A stretch of DNA of 5,601 nt from JBBSEX01 sp038239345 (GCA_038239345.1 JBBSEX010000117.1:1-5601); one strand, 5' to 3'. Shown: positions 1 through 5,601, numbered from the stretch's first letter. Notes: generated from the letters alone by a model not told the origin. Translations and numbers: made by a program.

Positions 1-75
1 GAATTGGAGCAATCCGAATACGACTACGACCAGCGCGAGCTTTGGCAGAGTGCAGAGCAAAACGGGGTCTCGTGA
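1..75 (+). CDS. 3' end of an unrecognised gene (partial)
   Basis: Frame 1 is open from the first base to a TGA at 73-75, giving 24 residues that end in WQSAEQNGVS. The peptide is rich in Glu, Gln, Asp and Tyr, which is compatible with the hydrophilic tail of a real protein, but it is too short to assign to a family. Its stop lies 27 bp from the stop of the minus-strand rlmA, so the two genes would converge. An open frame of 24 codons can arise by chance in GC-rich DNA, so this is a tentative call. Confidence 0.4.
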   Translation, partial: ELEQSEYDYDQRELWQSAEQNGVS

Positions 76-102
76 GGTTCAACTAGCGCTGCGGTTCGAC
101 TT

Positions 103-873
103 TTAGGCCGGTCGAAATAGCAGTAGATCCAGACTGAATGTGACGCGCATCGCTTCGATCGGCTGGGATCGCAGGGGCCGATAGATCGATAGCAGAAGGT
201 CGCTTGCGGCGGCCGCGTCGAGTTCGGCTGCCGTGGTGGCGCGGCGTTGATCGAGAAGCGTGAAGTCCGGCGCGAATGTCTCTATTGTCCGGGCCACACG
301 ATCGCGGCCCGCGCCGCGGAGCCCGATGAGATCGTCTGGCGCGGGAAGGGCCACAAGCAAGCGTCCGTCGTCGCGGAGGACGCGCCGGAACTCGCCGGCA
401 TTCATCCGCGCAGTGATCGAAAGGACGATAGAGAACGAGCGGTCCGCATAGGGGACGAAGCGATCGGCATTCGCGACGATCCACTGGCATTCCGGATAGC
501 TGCGAGCGGCAGCGTGCACCGCCGGAATCGAGATGTCGATGCCGTGCGCATTGAAGCCGATCTGACGAGCGAGGCTACCTAAGTAGAAACCGTCCCCGCA
601 GCCGGCATCGAAAACAACATCATGGGGCGACGCGGATAGGATGCCGCCGATCGCGTGCAGCAGCGGTTGGGTGATTCCACTCTTGTGCAAGCGCCGGCGC
701 GCTGCGACGGCATGGGCTGTATCACCCGGATGCCTGGAGCGCCGCTCCTGCGGCTGTAATAGATTGATGTATCCGCTCCGCGCGATGTCGAACGAGTGTC
801 CACGCGCGCACAGCAGTCGGCGTGCCTCGCGGACCAGCGCCATGTGGCAGCCGCGGACCGGGCAGAGGAGCAT
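103..873 (-). CDS. rlmA: 23S rRNA (guanine-N1)-methyltransferase RlmA
   Basis: This 256-aa cytoplasmic enzyme should transfer a methyl group from S-adenosylmethionine to N1 of a guanine in hairpin 35 of 23S rRNA (G745 in the RlmA-I type, G748 in the RlmA-II/TlrB type; the sequence does not tell me which). The N-terminus holds a zinc-knuckle-like set, Cys4, Cys9, Cys22 and His26. It is followed by the family signature GYINLL (34-39) and the RSRHPGD stretch (46-51 region), closely matching the E. coli protein GYVNLL/RSRDPGD as I remember it. The SAM-binding motif I is VFDAGCGDGFY (87-97), and GIDIS (111-115) is motif II with its acidic residue. The first Cys pair is spaced C-x4-C instead of the C-x2-C of E. 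coli. The ATG at 873 is preferred because it lies directly before the first Cys; no good Shine-Dalgarno is visible. The gene is 23 nt downstream of the epimerase stop and is probably cotranscribed with it. Confidence 0.9.
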   Translation of the reverse strand: MLLCPVRGCHMALVREARRLLCARGHSFDIARSGYINLLQPQERRSRHPGDTAHAVAARRRLHKSGITQPLLHAIGGILSASPHDVVFDAGCGDGFYLGSLARQIGFNAHGIDISIPAVHAAARSYPECQWIVANADRFVPYADRSFSIVLSITARMNAGEFRRVLRDDGRLLVALPAPDDLIGLRGAGRDRVARTIETFAPDFTLLDQRRATTAAELDAAAASDLLLSIYRPLRSQPIEAMRVTFSLDLLLFRPA

Positions 874-896
874 CGACGCGTTGAGCGAAATGCTGG

Positions 897-1811
897 TCAG
901 CTTACTTTTTCGATGACCTTCAGGAGCGCTTTGAGCGACGTCTCGGTTGAATACGCCTTGCCTTCCGGCGCACGCCAGTGGGTCTCTAGCGTGAACGAAC
1001 CTTGATAGCCATCCTTGCGCAGAGCTTCGATTTGATGCAGGTTATCGAACTCGCCGGTGCCTACCGCGGCCCATTCGACCTTGCCATCGGCAGTGTGCCG
1101 GAAATCGCGCAAATGGACGTGAAAAATACGGGCGGGATCGACTAGCCGGTAGCCATCGGGGAACGACTTCTCACCGGCGGATGCCGCATTGTTGGGATCC
1201 CAGTTCAGACCGAGGTTGGCTGTGCGTACTGATTTTAGTAGCTTGGCGGCATCGGCGCCGGTTTGAACATAACCGCCCTTCAGGTTCTCGATCGCCAGAC
1301 GAAAGTCACGTTTCTTGGCACGCTCCGCAGCCTGGTTCAGCAACTCATGAATGCGTGAAGCTGCGGACGGATCGGCGGCGTTTCCGGACTTCGGCATGAA
1401 CGCAAAGATCCGGAGCAGTTTGGTTCCGAGAATGTCGGCGCGGTCCATGGCATCGTCCAGCAGCGTCCATTCTTTTTGGAGCGATGTATCATCGGCGGGA
1501 ATGGAACCACGAAAAAAGGCCGTGTCGACGATGGAAGTGTGCACCTGGTGAGCGTCGAAAATGCTACGAGCCTCACGGATTTTCTCCACAGGCTGAGCGG
1601 TATTGTACTTGCCCCAGACAGAACGGACTTCGGCATAATGTACGCCAAAACGCTCGAGGAATTCCGCAGCTTTCGCCACGTCCTCATCGATCTCGTCCGT
1701 TGTGACGCCGAGCTTGATGGCAGAGAGCGGAATCGCTTTTAATACGCCGGTAGCTGCTACGGCGCCGATGGCGAGAACAGAACGGCGGGAGAGGGGTTGG
1801 TTGCTAGCCAC
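897..1811 (-). CDS. Tat-exported sugar phosphate isomerase/epimerase-like TIM barrel
   Basis: A 304-aa protein of the AP-endonuclease-2 / xylose-isomerase-like TIM-barrel superfamily (COG1082 style). Sugar isomerisation or epimerisation is the general family role; the substrate cannot be read from sequence. The N-terminus has a twin-arginine signal: LSRRSVLAIG at 7-16, then a small hydrophobic stretch and a possible cleavage near LSA, so the product probably acts in the periplasm. The expected metal and active-site residues are present: Glu175 in IENLKGG, Asp205 in NWDPNN, His231/His233 and Asp236 in HVHLRDF, and Glu276 in TLETH. I chose the GTG at 1811 because it puts the twin arginines near residue 9. 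An upstream in-frame GTG at 1832 would add only MYWAAAA. The start overlaps the stop of the Bax-inhibitor gene by 8 nt, suggesting translational coupling. rlmA follows 23 nt after the TGA. Confidence 0.82.
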   Translation of the reverse strand: MASNQPLSRRSVLAIGAVAATGVLKAIPLSAIKLGVTTDEIDEDVAKAAEFLERFGVHYAEVRSVWGKYNTAQPVEKIREARSIFDAHQVHTSIVDTAFFRGSIPADDTSLQKEWTLLDDAMDRADILGTKLLRIFAFMPKSGNAADPSAASRIHELLNQAAERAKKRDFRLAIENLKGGYVQTGADAAKLLKSVRTANLGLNWDPNNAASAGEKSFPDGYRLVDPARIFHVHLRDFRHTADGKVEWAAVGTGEFDNLHQIEALRKDGYQGSFTLETHWRAPEGKAYSTETSLKALLKVIEKVS

Positions 1812-2517
1812 GGCGGCCGCCGCCCAGTACACGCAGAAGGATGTTCAGCGTCGCCACAAACACGTTGAACACACCGGCAAAAAGCATCAGGGCCCCGGGG
1901 ATCGCACTATCAGCATCGGGCGTATTCAATACGCTGCTGGTGGAAAAAACTAGTACGCAAACACCGAAAACGCCAATCCCCACACTGACTAAAACTCCCA
2001 GGACGCCGATGTTCATGAAGGCGTTCAATATGACGGCGCCAATGATCGCGAAGAAGAGTCCGGTCATGAGGCCTCGGGGCGCCGAGAAGGTTCGACCGGA
2101 TGTCATGACGTACGCAGTGACGCCGAGGAAAACGAATGCGGTGATCATCAGTGCGGCAAAGATCAGGCCGGGGGCGATCCTGCGCGCGATGTAGAGCAAC
2201 GGCGATATCGCTATTCCGGACACGAACCCATCGACCACCAGAGCACTCACTCCGAGCACAGGATTGTGTCTCACAGCGATAGCGATGCGAGGCACCGCAT
2301 TCAAGAGTATGATGGCGAAGATCCATCCCATCCATCCGGAAAACAGGTGTGCCAGCGTCTCAGACGTTGCCCCAATGTAACCGCCCGCCAAGGCACTGAA
2401 TACGCTCAGACCGAACAGCAAATAGGTCTGCTTGATAACCGCGGACTGTTGTCCGGTCAAAGTCACACTGCCGGTCAGCTTGTCCCAGGGCGAGATCTCC
2501 GGTCCGTAGGCGTTCAT
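1804..2517 (-). CDS. Bax inhibitor-1/YccA family membrane protein
   Basis: A 237-aa inner-membrane protein of the BI-1 (TMBIM) superfamily, relatives of which act as pH-gated calcium leak channels or, for E. coli YccA, as a modulator of the FtsH protease. Seven hydrophobic segments are visible at roughly 30-50, 56-75, 86-108, 115-137, 147-167, 170-192 and 206-230. The tail (MLFAGVFNVFVATLNIL followed by LGGGRR) matches the family's LYxxxxNIFxxLLxIL ending. The family Asp of the YDT/FDTS motif at the end of helix 6 is a Ser here (FSTS, Ser182). The second sensor Asp of helix 7 is a Gly, judged by eye alignment, so the di-aspartyl pH sensor known from Bacillus YetJ appears absent. The ATG at 2517 has a strong Shine-Dalgarno. 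The gene leads the minus-strand cluster. I am sure of the family and unsure of the function. Confidence 0.88.
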   Translation of the reverse strand: MNAYGPEISPWDKLTGSVTLTGQQSAVIKQTYLLFGLSVFSALAGGYIGATSETLAHLFSGWMGWIFAIILLNAVPRIAIAVRHNPVLGVSALVVDGFVSGIAISPLLYIARRIAPGLIFAALMITAFVFLGVTAYVMTSGRTFSAPRGLMTGLFFAIIGAVILNAFMNIGVLGVLVSVGIGVFGVCVLVFSTSSVLNTPDADSAIPGALMLFAGVFNVFVATLNILLRVLGGGRRG

Positions 2518-2526
2518 TCGATTTTG

Positions 2527-2535
2527 TCCTCCTCT
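2527..2535 (-). promoter_or_regulatory. Shine-Dalgarno of the Bax inhibitor-1 gene
   Basis: The minus strand reads AGAGGAGGA here, an almost perfect anti-16S complement, about 10 nt before the ATG at 2517. It fixes the start of the membrane protein gene. The other genes in this cluster lack a comparable site, which fits translational coupling of the downstream epimerase gene. Confidence 0.8.
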
Positions 2536-2588
2536 TTAACGATAGCCTGTCCTCTTATTCGATGCTGGATACAATGAACGGGTATCGT
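2536..2588. promoter_or_regulatory. Short divergent promoter region
   Basis: Only about 70 bp separate the start of the minus-strand Bax-inhibitor gene (2517) from the likely start of the plus-strand dehydrogenase gene (2589), so promoters for both must sit in or near this stretch. A TACAAT hexamer at 2570-2575 resembles a plus-strand -10 box, but no convincing -35 lies at the right distance. If used, it would place transcription start near 2582 and rule out the upstream ATGs at 2562 and 2574. The location is inferred from gene layout, not from strong boxes. Confidence 0.35.
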
Positions 2589-3743
2589 ATGAAAATTATC
2601 CCGCTACTCGTCCTATCCGCCGGCACCGTTGTGTTTGCTCAAACGTCCGCTTCGCTTCCGGCTCCTTTTGCAACTCCGGCCATTCAAAATGGCCCCAAGG
2701 TAATTGCGCGCCCGGACGGAATGCAATTGAAGCTGCCGCCTGGTTTTACGGTGGAAGAGTATGCCAAAGGATTTCAACGCCCGCGGTTTATGGTGGAAGG
2801 CGCACATGGAGAAGTGCTGCTCAGCGATACGGTGGCGAACGGCTCGGTCTACGCATTAAAAGGGGGCGAGAAGAAAGTGCTGCTAGGCGGCCTGGATCGT
2901 CCGTACGGACTGGCGTTCTGGAAGGATTACCTCTATGTCGGCGAGCCAACTTCGATCAAACGATATAAGTACGATTCCAAAACAGGGAGCGTTGGAGCGG
3001 GTGAGGAAGTAGTGGCCCTGCCTGGATACACCAAAGGGCATGTCACGCGCACGATTGCGTTCGATAGCAAGAACGAAAAGATGTACCTGGCGGTAGGATC
3101 ATCCGGCGATTTTGTAATGGGCGACCCAACCGATCGCGCGGCCATCAATCGTTATAATCCAGATGGCACGGGGCATGAAATATATGCCAGCGGGGTGCGA
3201 AACCCGGTAGGGCTACGTTTTTATCCTGGCACCGATCGGCTTTGGGCAACGGTGGAAGAGCGCAACGACTTGGGCGACGGGCTGGTCGCGGACTACTTTA
3301 CCAGCATCCGTCAGGGCGGATTTTACGGCTGGCCGTATGCGTACCTTGGGCCGCATGAAGATCCCAGGGTGAAGGAGAAGCGGCCGGATTTGGTGGCCAG
3401 CACAATCACGCCGGACATCGCGCTGGCGCCGCATTGCGCCGTGTTGGACTTTGTTTTTTATGCCGGCAATCAGTTTCCCGCGGAGTACCGTAACGGAGCC
3501 TTCCTGGCGAACCATGGATCGTCCAACCGCTCCGACCGGGTTGGATATTCTGTGTCGTTCGTTCCCTTCAAAAATGGAAAGCCGTCGGGACCCGTGCGCG
3601 ATTTTCTAACCGGCTTCATGCTCGGGCCAGATCAGAAAGAAGTGTGGGGACGGCCGGTAGGACTATTGCAGTTGGGCGACGGCAGTTTGCTGGTCTCGGA
3701 CGACGGCGGCAAGGTGGTCTGGCGCGTGTCGTATAAGAAGTAG
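2589..3743 (+). CDS. Secreted PQQ-type sugar (glucose/sorbosone) dehydrogenase-like beta-propeller
   Basis: A 384-aa protein of the soluble glucose/L-sorbosone dehydrogenase family (GSDH, COG2133 style). Characterised relatives oxidise aldoses or sorbosone with PQQ in the periplasm. The N-terminus is a Sec signal (MKIIPLLVLSAGTVVFA, cut expected after Ala17). The mature part opens with the family's PDGMQLKLPPGFTVEEYA, and blades follow. Family landmarks are GHVTRTIAF (His151, position of the catalytic-type His), GVRNPVG at 202-208 (Arg204), the His282 region (APHCAVLDF) and the closing GRPVG (354-358) and DGSLLVSDDGG (364-374). I chose the ATG at 2589 because it starts a clean signal peptide; ATGs at 2562 and 2574 would add nine or five residues. 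No disruption is seen. The substrate is unknown, and PQQ use is inferred from the family. No rho-independent terminator follows the TAG. Confidence 0.85.
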   Translation: MKIIPLLVLSAGTVVFAQTSASLPAPFATPAIQNGPKVIARPDGMQLKLPPGFTVEEYAKGFQRPRFMVEGAHGEVLLSDTVANGSVYALKGGEKKVLLGGLDRPYGLAFWKDYLYVGEPTSIKRYKYDSKTGSVGAGEEVVALPGYTKGHVTRTIAFDSKNEKMYLAVGSSGDFVMGDPTDRAAINRYNPDGTGHEIYASGVRNPVGLRFYPGTDRLWATVEERNDLGDGLVADYFTSIRQGGFYGWPYAYLGPHEDPRVKEKRPDLVASTITPDIALAPHCAVLDFVFYAGNQFPAEYRNGAFLANHGSSNRSDRVGYSVSFVPFKNGKPSGPVRDFLTGFMLGPDQKEVWGRPVGLLQLGDGSLLVSDDGGKVVWRVSYKK

Positions 3744-3749
3744 TTTTTG

Positions 3750-3863
3750 GGGCACGTATTCTGCCGGTTCGGCCCCGCCCATTTCATCGGCTGTCTTCAC
3801 CGCGTGGCCCGTAATTGACCGGCGCAACTTGTGAGGTACATTGTGGTTGAGGAGCACCTTCAC
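3750..3863 (-). pseudogene. Remnant 5' end of a DUF5615 (PIN-like) toxin gene
   Basis: From a GTG at 3861-3863 the minus strand encodes MKVLLNHNVPHKLRRSITG followed by HAVKTADEMGGAE, which closely resembles the N-terminus of DUF5615 PIN-like toxins (typically MKVLLDxNVPxxLRR...GHxVxTxxEMGW). Recognisable similarity stops after about 35 residues. The expected NG-ELL and TxDQN parts are missing, and the frame then runs antisense into the dehydrogenase gene. The first acidic residue of the PIN active site (LLD) is Asn6 here, and the Trp after EMG is Gly. This is therefore a truncated, decayed copy and not a working nuclease. No antitoxin is visible upstream: 60 bp before the GTG the sequence becomes group II intron. 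An open frame ending GKTVRVTISA with TAG at 3890-3892 precedes it, but it is too short to assign. Confidence 0.55.
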
Positions 3864-3926
3864 GGCTGAGGTTGTTTGCGCTTAAATGGCTATGCGCTGA
3901 TTGTAACGCGGACGGTCTTGCCGATC

Positions 3927-3961
3927 GGGATAGGGGGAAGGATCGCTCCTCCGCCCCTCCC
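3927..3961 (-). ncRNA. Group IIC intron domain VI with bulged branch-point A
   Basis: The RNA folds as GGGA (3961-3958) with UCCC (3930-3927), then a ten-position helix 3957-3948 with 3932-3941 containing one C-C mismatch (3953/3936) and two G-U pairs, closed by the six-base loop 3947-3942. The only unpaired base between the two helices is the A templated by T3931, eight bases from the predicted 3' end at 3924. That is the position expected for the branch-point adenosine. Pairing was done by hand. Confidence 0.75.
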
Positions 3962-3963
3962 AC

Positions 3964-3995
3964 ACCACCGTACATACGGTTCCGTATACGGCGGT
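3964..3995 (-). ncRNA. Group IIC intron domain V (CGC triad)
   Basis: The catalytic hairpin of the intron. ACCGCCGUA (3995-3987) pairs with UACGGUGGU (3972-3964), and an upper stem UACG/CGUA is closed by a GAAC loop. A two-base UG bulge sits on the 3' side, as domain V requires. The CGC within ACCGCC is the catalytic triad variant characteristic of group IIC. It begins 17 nt after the maturase stop codon. Confidence 0.8.
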
Positions 3996-4012
3996 TCGAA
4001 TTAGTTGAGCTT

Positions 4013-5405
4013 TTAACATTGAGCTAATGAGGGAAGTCCGAGCGAGGCGAGTTCCGCGTTTGACAGTGCGAGCGACATGGCCTGACTCAGACTCAGATGC
4101 CATGGCCCCTGGTTACTGCCGGCCATGTTCTTCGCCATCCCAGGCTTCACGCCGCGTTTCACCAGTTCCGCGTACCGCTTGCGGCTGGTTTTCCACTGCT
4201 GCCAGAAAGCGCAACGTAGCCGCCTTCTGATCCACGAGTCCAGGGCCTTAAGCACCCACGGAGTTTCGCAGAAGCCGAAATAGGCAACCCACCCTCTTAA
4301 ATACCGGGCCAGTTCCTCTATCGTTTGCTTCATGCTCCGCCCCTTACTCCCTAACGTGATCTCTCGAACTCGCTCTTTGAACCGGTCCAGTGCTTTCGGC
4401 GCAATGCTGCGCTTCGGCCCTGTCTTGGCCATAAAGAAACTGAATCCTAGAAACTTCCGCTCCTGCGGTTTCGCCACCGCGCTTTTCGTCTCGTTTACCT
4501 TGAGTTTCAGCTTGGTAGTGATGAATCGCTTCACGCTCTCCATCACCCGCTTCCCCGCCCGCTCGCTTCGTACGTAGATATTACAGTCGTCCGCATAGCG
4601 AACAAAGCGATGGCCGCGCGCCTCCATCTCCCGGTCGAGTTCGTCCAGCACGAGGTTACTCAGCAGCGGCGAAAGGGGACCTCCTTGCGGAGTCCCTTCC
4701 ACGCTGGGGCTGACCAGCCCGTTCTCCATCACCCCGGCATTCAAGAATGCCCGGAGGAGCTTTAACAGCCGTTTGTCCCCTTCCCGTTTGGCGATCTGCC
4801 CCATGAGTTTGTCGTGATTGACCCGATCGAAGAATTTCTCCAAATCAAGATCAACACACCAGCCGTAGCCCTCGGCAATATACTGCTGTGCCTGCGCTAC
4901 CGCGTCACGCTGCGACCGTCCCGGTCGGAATCCATAACTGTAGTCGGAGAACGTAGGGTCCCACCTTTGCTGCAGAACCTGTTGCACCGCTTGTTGAATA
5001 AACCGATCCAATACAGTCGGAATGCCGAGTTTGCGCACCCCTCGCGCTAAAGCGAAGAACCTCTGGCTTCGGTATCTCCACCCGTTTTACCGGTTGCGGC
5101 TTATAGGTCCCGCTCATCAGTTGTTCCCGTATTCCTGGCCAATGCTCCTTCAGGTATCCGGGCAACTCATCTACGGTCATCCCGTCGATTCCCGGACTCC
5201 CCTCATTCGCCTGCACTCGTTTCACCGCTTTACTCAGGTTCTCCCGCTCAAGTATCTCCTCCATTAACCCTCGGCCGTCAGCCGGGTTTTCGGGTTCTCT
5301 CTCCGCCGCAAGCGTTCCGGTCCCTTCCAAGATGACCGCCCAGGCTTCACCTGTCCCACCAAACTGCAAGGCCATCTGTTGGCTTTTCTGCCGTTTCTCG
5401 CTCAT
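4013..5405 (-). pseudogene. Class C group II intron reverse transcriptase/maturase, frame broken by 16-bp insertion
   Basis: The intron-encoded protein would bind the intron RNA, assist splicing and reverse-transcribe it at the target. Codons from ATG 5405 give MSEKRQKSQQ... to IPKPE (115 aa). The rest of the protein, from VRKLGIPTVLDRF to ASLGLPSLAQC (341 aa), lies in another frame ending at TAA 4013. Dropping 16 bp (5044-5059) joins them as IPKPE-GG-VRKLGIP, a 458-aa product of usual family length. In that numbering, the catalytic Asp is 182 in DLDLEKFFD, GTPQGG is 232-237, YADD is 265-268, and the maturase (X/thumb) domain with LRGWVAYF and WIRRRLRCAFWQQWK spans about 358-400. No HNH endonuclease domain follows, as usual for class C. 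Read as is, the first frame stops at 4905 after 166 aa, before any catalytic residue, so no active RT is expected. Start context: AGGA ten nt before the ATG. Confidence 0.9.
5044..5059 (-). other. 16-bp frame-breaking insertion in the maturase gene
   Basis: On the minus strand TTCTTCGCTTTAGCGC lies between two copies of GAGG. Removing it leaves GAG-GGA-GGG-GTG, coding EGGVRKL, exactly the conserved junction before RT motif 1 of this protein family. The insert contains a small self-complementary core (CGCTTTAGCG). I did not find the 16-mer elsewhere in the window. Confidence 0.75.
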
Positions 5406-5462
5406 GAGGTTCGAGTCCTACTCACCACTCCAATTCGTTCGGGCCTTCGTCGCTGCGCCACT

Positions 5463-5508
5463 GTCGGGTCGGAGGAGGCGCGCTTGCGCGCTGGCCACCG
5501 TCCGCCGC
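5463..5508 (-). ncRNA. Domain VI and 3' end of the second group II intron
   Basis: Starting just after domain V, GCGGCGGACGGUGGCC and GCGCG on the 5' side pair with CGCGC and CUCCUCCG on the 3' side around a CAAG loop, with one small internal loop and a U-U mismatch. The A templated by T5469, seven bases from the 3' end, faces an A and is unpaired with G-C pairs on either side, as a branch-point adenosine should be. The terminal dinucleotide AC fits the group II 3' rule (AY). Pairing was done by hand and is less regular than in the IIC domain VI. Confidence 0.6.
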
Positions 5509-5510
5509 TC

Positions 5511-5543
5511 AAACTGTACGTGCGGTTTTCCCGCATACAGCTT
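5511..5543 (-). ncRNA. Group II intron domain V (AGC triad, IIA/IIB type)
   Basis: AAGCUGUA pairs with UACAGUUU with the typical G-U wobble at the AGC triad. A UGCGG/CCGCA upper stem is capped by a GAAA tetraloop, and the two-base CG bulge is on the 3' side. This is the textbook 33-34 nt domain V skeleton of IIA/IIB introns (compare the GAGCCGUAUGCGG consensus form). It differs in triad, loop and sequence from the domain V at 3964-3995, so it is not a duplication of that one. Confidence 0.88.
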
Positions 5544-5601
5544 TCACGAAGACTCACGCTTCCGGGATGCCAGAGAAGGTATCAGTTGAATCAAGTTCAC
5601 C

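Larger units (their letters stand above)
3924..5462 (-). mobile_element. Group IIC intron, 3' portion with maturase ORF (5' half not seen)
   Basis: Reading on the minus strand, this element has a class C maturase reading frame (5405-4013), then 17 nt to a domain V with a CGC triad (3995-3964) and a domain VI with a bulged A (3961-3927). It ends in CCCGAT, so the predicted 3' splice site is at 3924. A CGC triad and an encoded protein without an HNH endonuclease domain are the established marks of group IIC introns, which usually insert just downstream of terminator hairpins. Domains I-III (usually several hundred nt) are not present between 5405 and 5462. They must lie beyond a second intron that ends at 5463, or be lost. 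The 5463 boundary given here is that of the other intron, not a proven edge of this one. Confidence 0.75.
5463..5601 (-). mobile_element. 3' end of a second group II intron (IIA/IIB type), continuing past the window edge
   Basis: The last 139 nt of an intron different from the one that carries the class C maturase. It contains a canonical AGC-triad domain V (5543-5511) and a domain VI (5508-5466) and ends CCGACCCGAC, giving a predicted 3' splice site at 5463. The part from 5601 to 5544 would be the domain IV/V linker; I see no supported gene in it. The body of the intron, and any maturase of its own, must lie to the right of the window. Its end is 57 bp before the start codon of the class C maturase. 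Confidence 0.75.

Noticed and set aside
77..104. Possible terminator hairpin (plus strand) after the partial gene, followed by TTTT at 101-104
   Set aside because: The eight-position stem contains a C-C mismatch and two G-U pairs with an eight-base loop, and the T run is only four long; it is too weak to call.
83..490. Minus-strand 135-aa open frame rich in Arg and Pro
   Set aside because: It is an out-of-frame shadow of rlmA in GC-rich DNA; the rlmA frame has clear family motifs.
3749..3777. GGGGC...GCCCC and GCCG-GTT-CGGC inverted repeats after the dehydrogenase stop
   Set aside because: They are followed by CGCCC and not by a T tract, and they overlap the toxin remnant; not a convincing rho-independent terminator.
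3882..4103. Minus-strand 73-aa open frame starting MASESESG
   Set aside because: It runs in another frame over the maturase 3' end and the intron domain V/VI and has no protein-like features.
5036..5063. Programmed translational bypassing or frameshifting across the 16-bp insert, suggested by the flanking GAGG repeats
   Set aside because: Landing on the second GAG continues in the wrong frame (GGG TGC GCA) and not on VRKLGIP, and no slippery heptamer is present.
5040..5063. The insert as a tiny transposon with a 4-bp GAGG target duplication
   Set aside because: A single GAGG before insertion would not restore the maturase frame; the two GAGG copies are both needed to code EGG in the intact gene.
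5544..5601. Short minus-strand open stretches (for example ending SGIPEA) as the tail of a second maturase
   Set aside because: They show no resemblance to maturase or endonuclease C-termini; the stretch is better explained as the linker before domain V.

Overview
The window looks like a GC-rich chromosomal segment from a soil-type Gram-negative bacterium, possibly an acidobacterium. That lineage guess is inference from protein style: a Tat-exported sugar-phosphate isomerase-like TIM barrel, a secreted sorbosone/glucose dehydrogenase-like propeller and a YccA-type Bax-inhibitor protein. No marker gene here fixes the lineage.

Left part (1-2589). The last 24 codons of an unrecognised plus-strand gene enter from the left edge. 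Facing it is a minus-strand cluster transcribed from about 2540 down to 103. It holds a seven-helix Bax-inhibitor-1/YccA membrane protein, a twin-arginine-exported TIM-barrel epimerase-like protein overlapping it by 8 nt, and the 23S rRNA guanine-N1 methyltransferase RlmA 23 nt further on. Spacing suggests one transcript, although no shared pathway is evident. A compact divergent promoter region separates this cluster from the next gene.

Middle (2589-3923). An intact secreted PQQ-type sugar dehydrogenase-like beta-propeller gene is followed by a short stretch carrying, on the opposite strand, the decayed 5' end of a DUF5615 (PIN-like) toxin gene. The start of that remnant lies 60 bp beyond the predicted 3' end of a group II intron.

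Right part (3924-5601). This is retroelement DNA on the minus strand. It holds a group IIC intron with its domain V (CGC triad), a clear domain VI with a bulged branch-point A, and a class C reverse transcriptase/maturase. The maturase is split into two frames by a 16-bp insertion just before the RT core; removing those 16 bp restores the expected reading frame exactly. Only 57 bp upstream of the maturase start sits the domain V and VI of a second, different group II intron (AGC triad, IIA/IIB type), whose predicted 3' end is at 5463. There is no room between them for domains I-III of the IIC intron. Either the second intron is nested inside the first (a bacterial twintron) or the IIC intron has lost its 5' half. 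This is the most interesting point of the window; settling it needs sequence beyond 5601.
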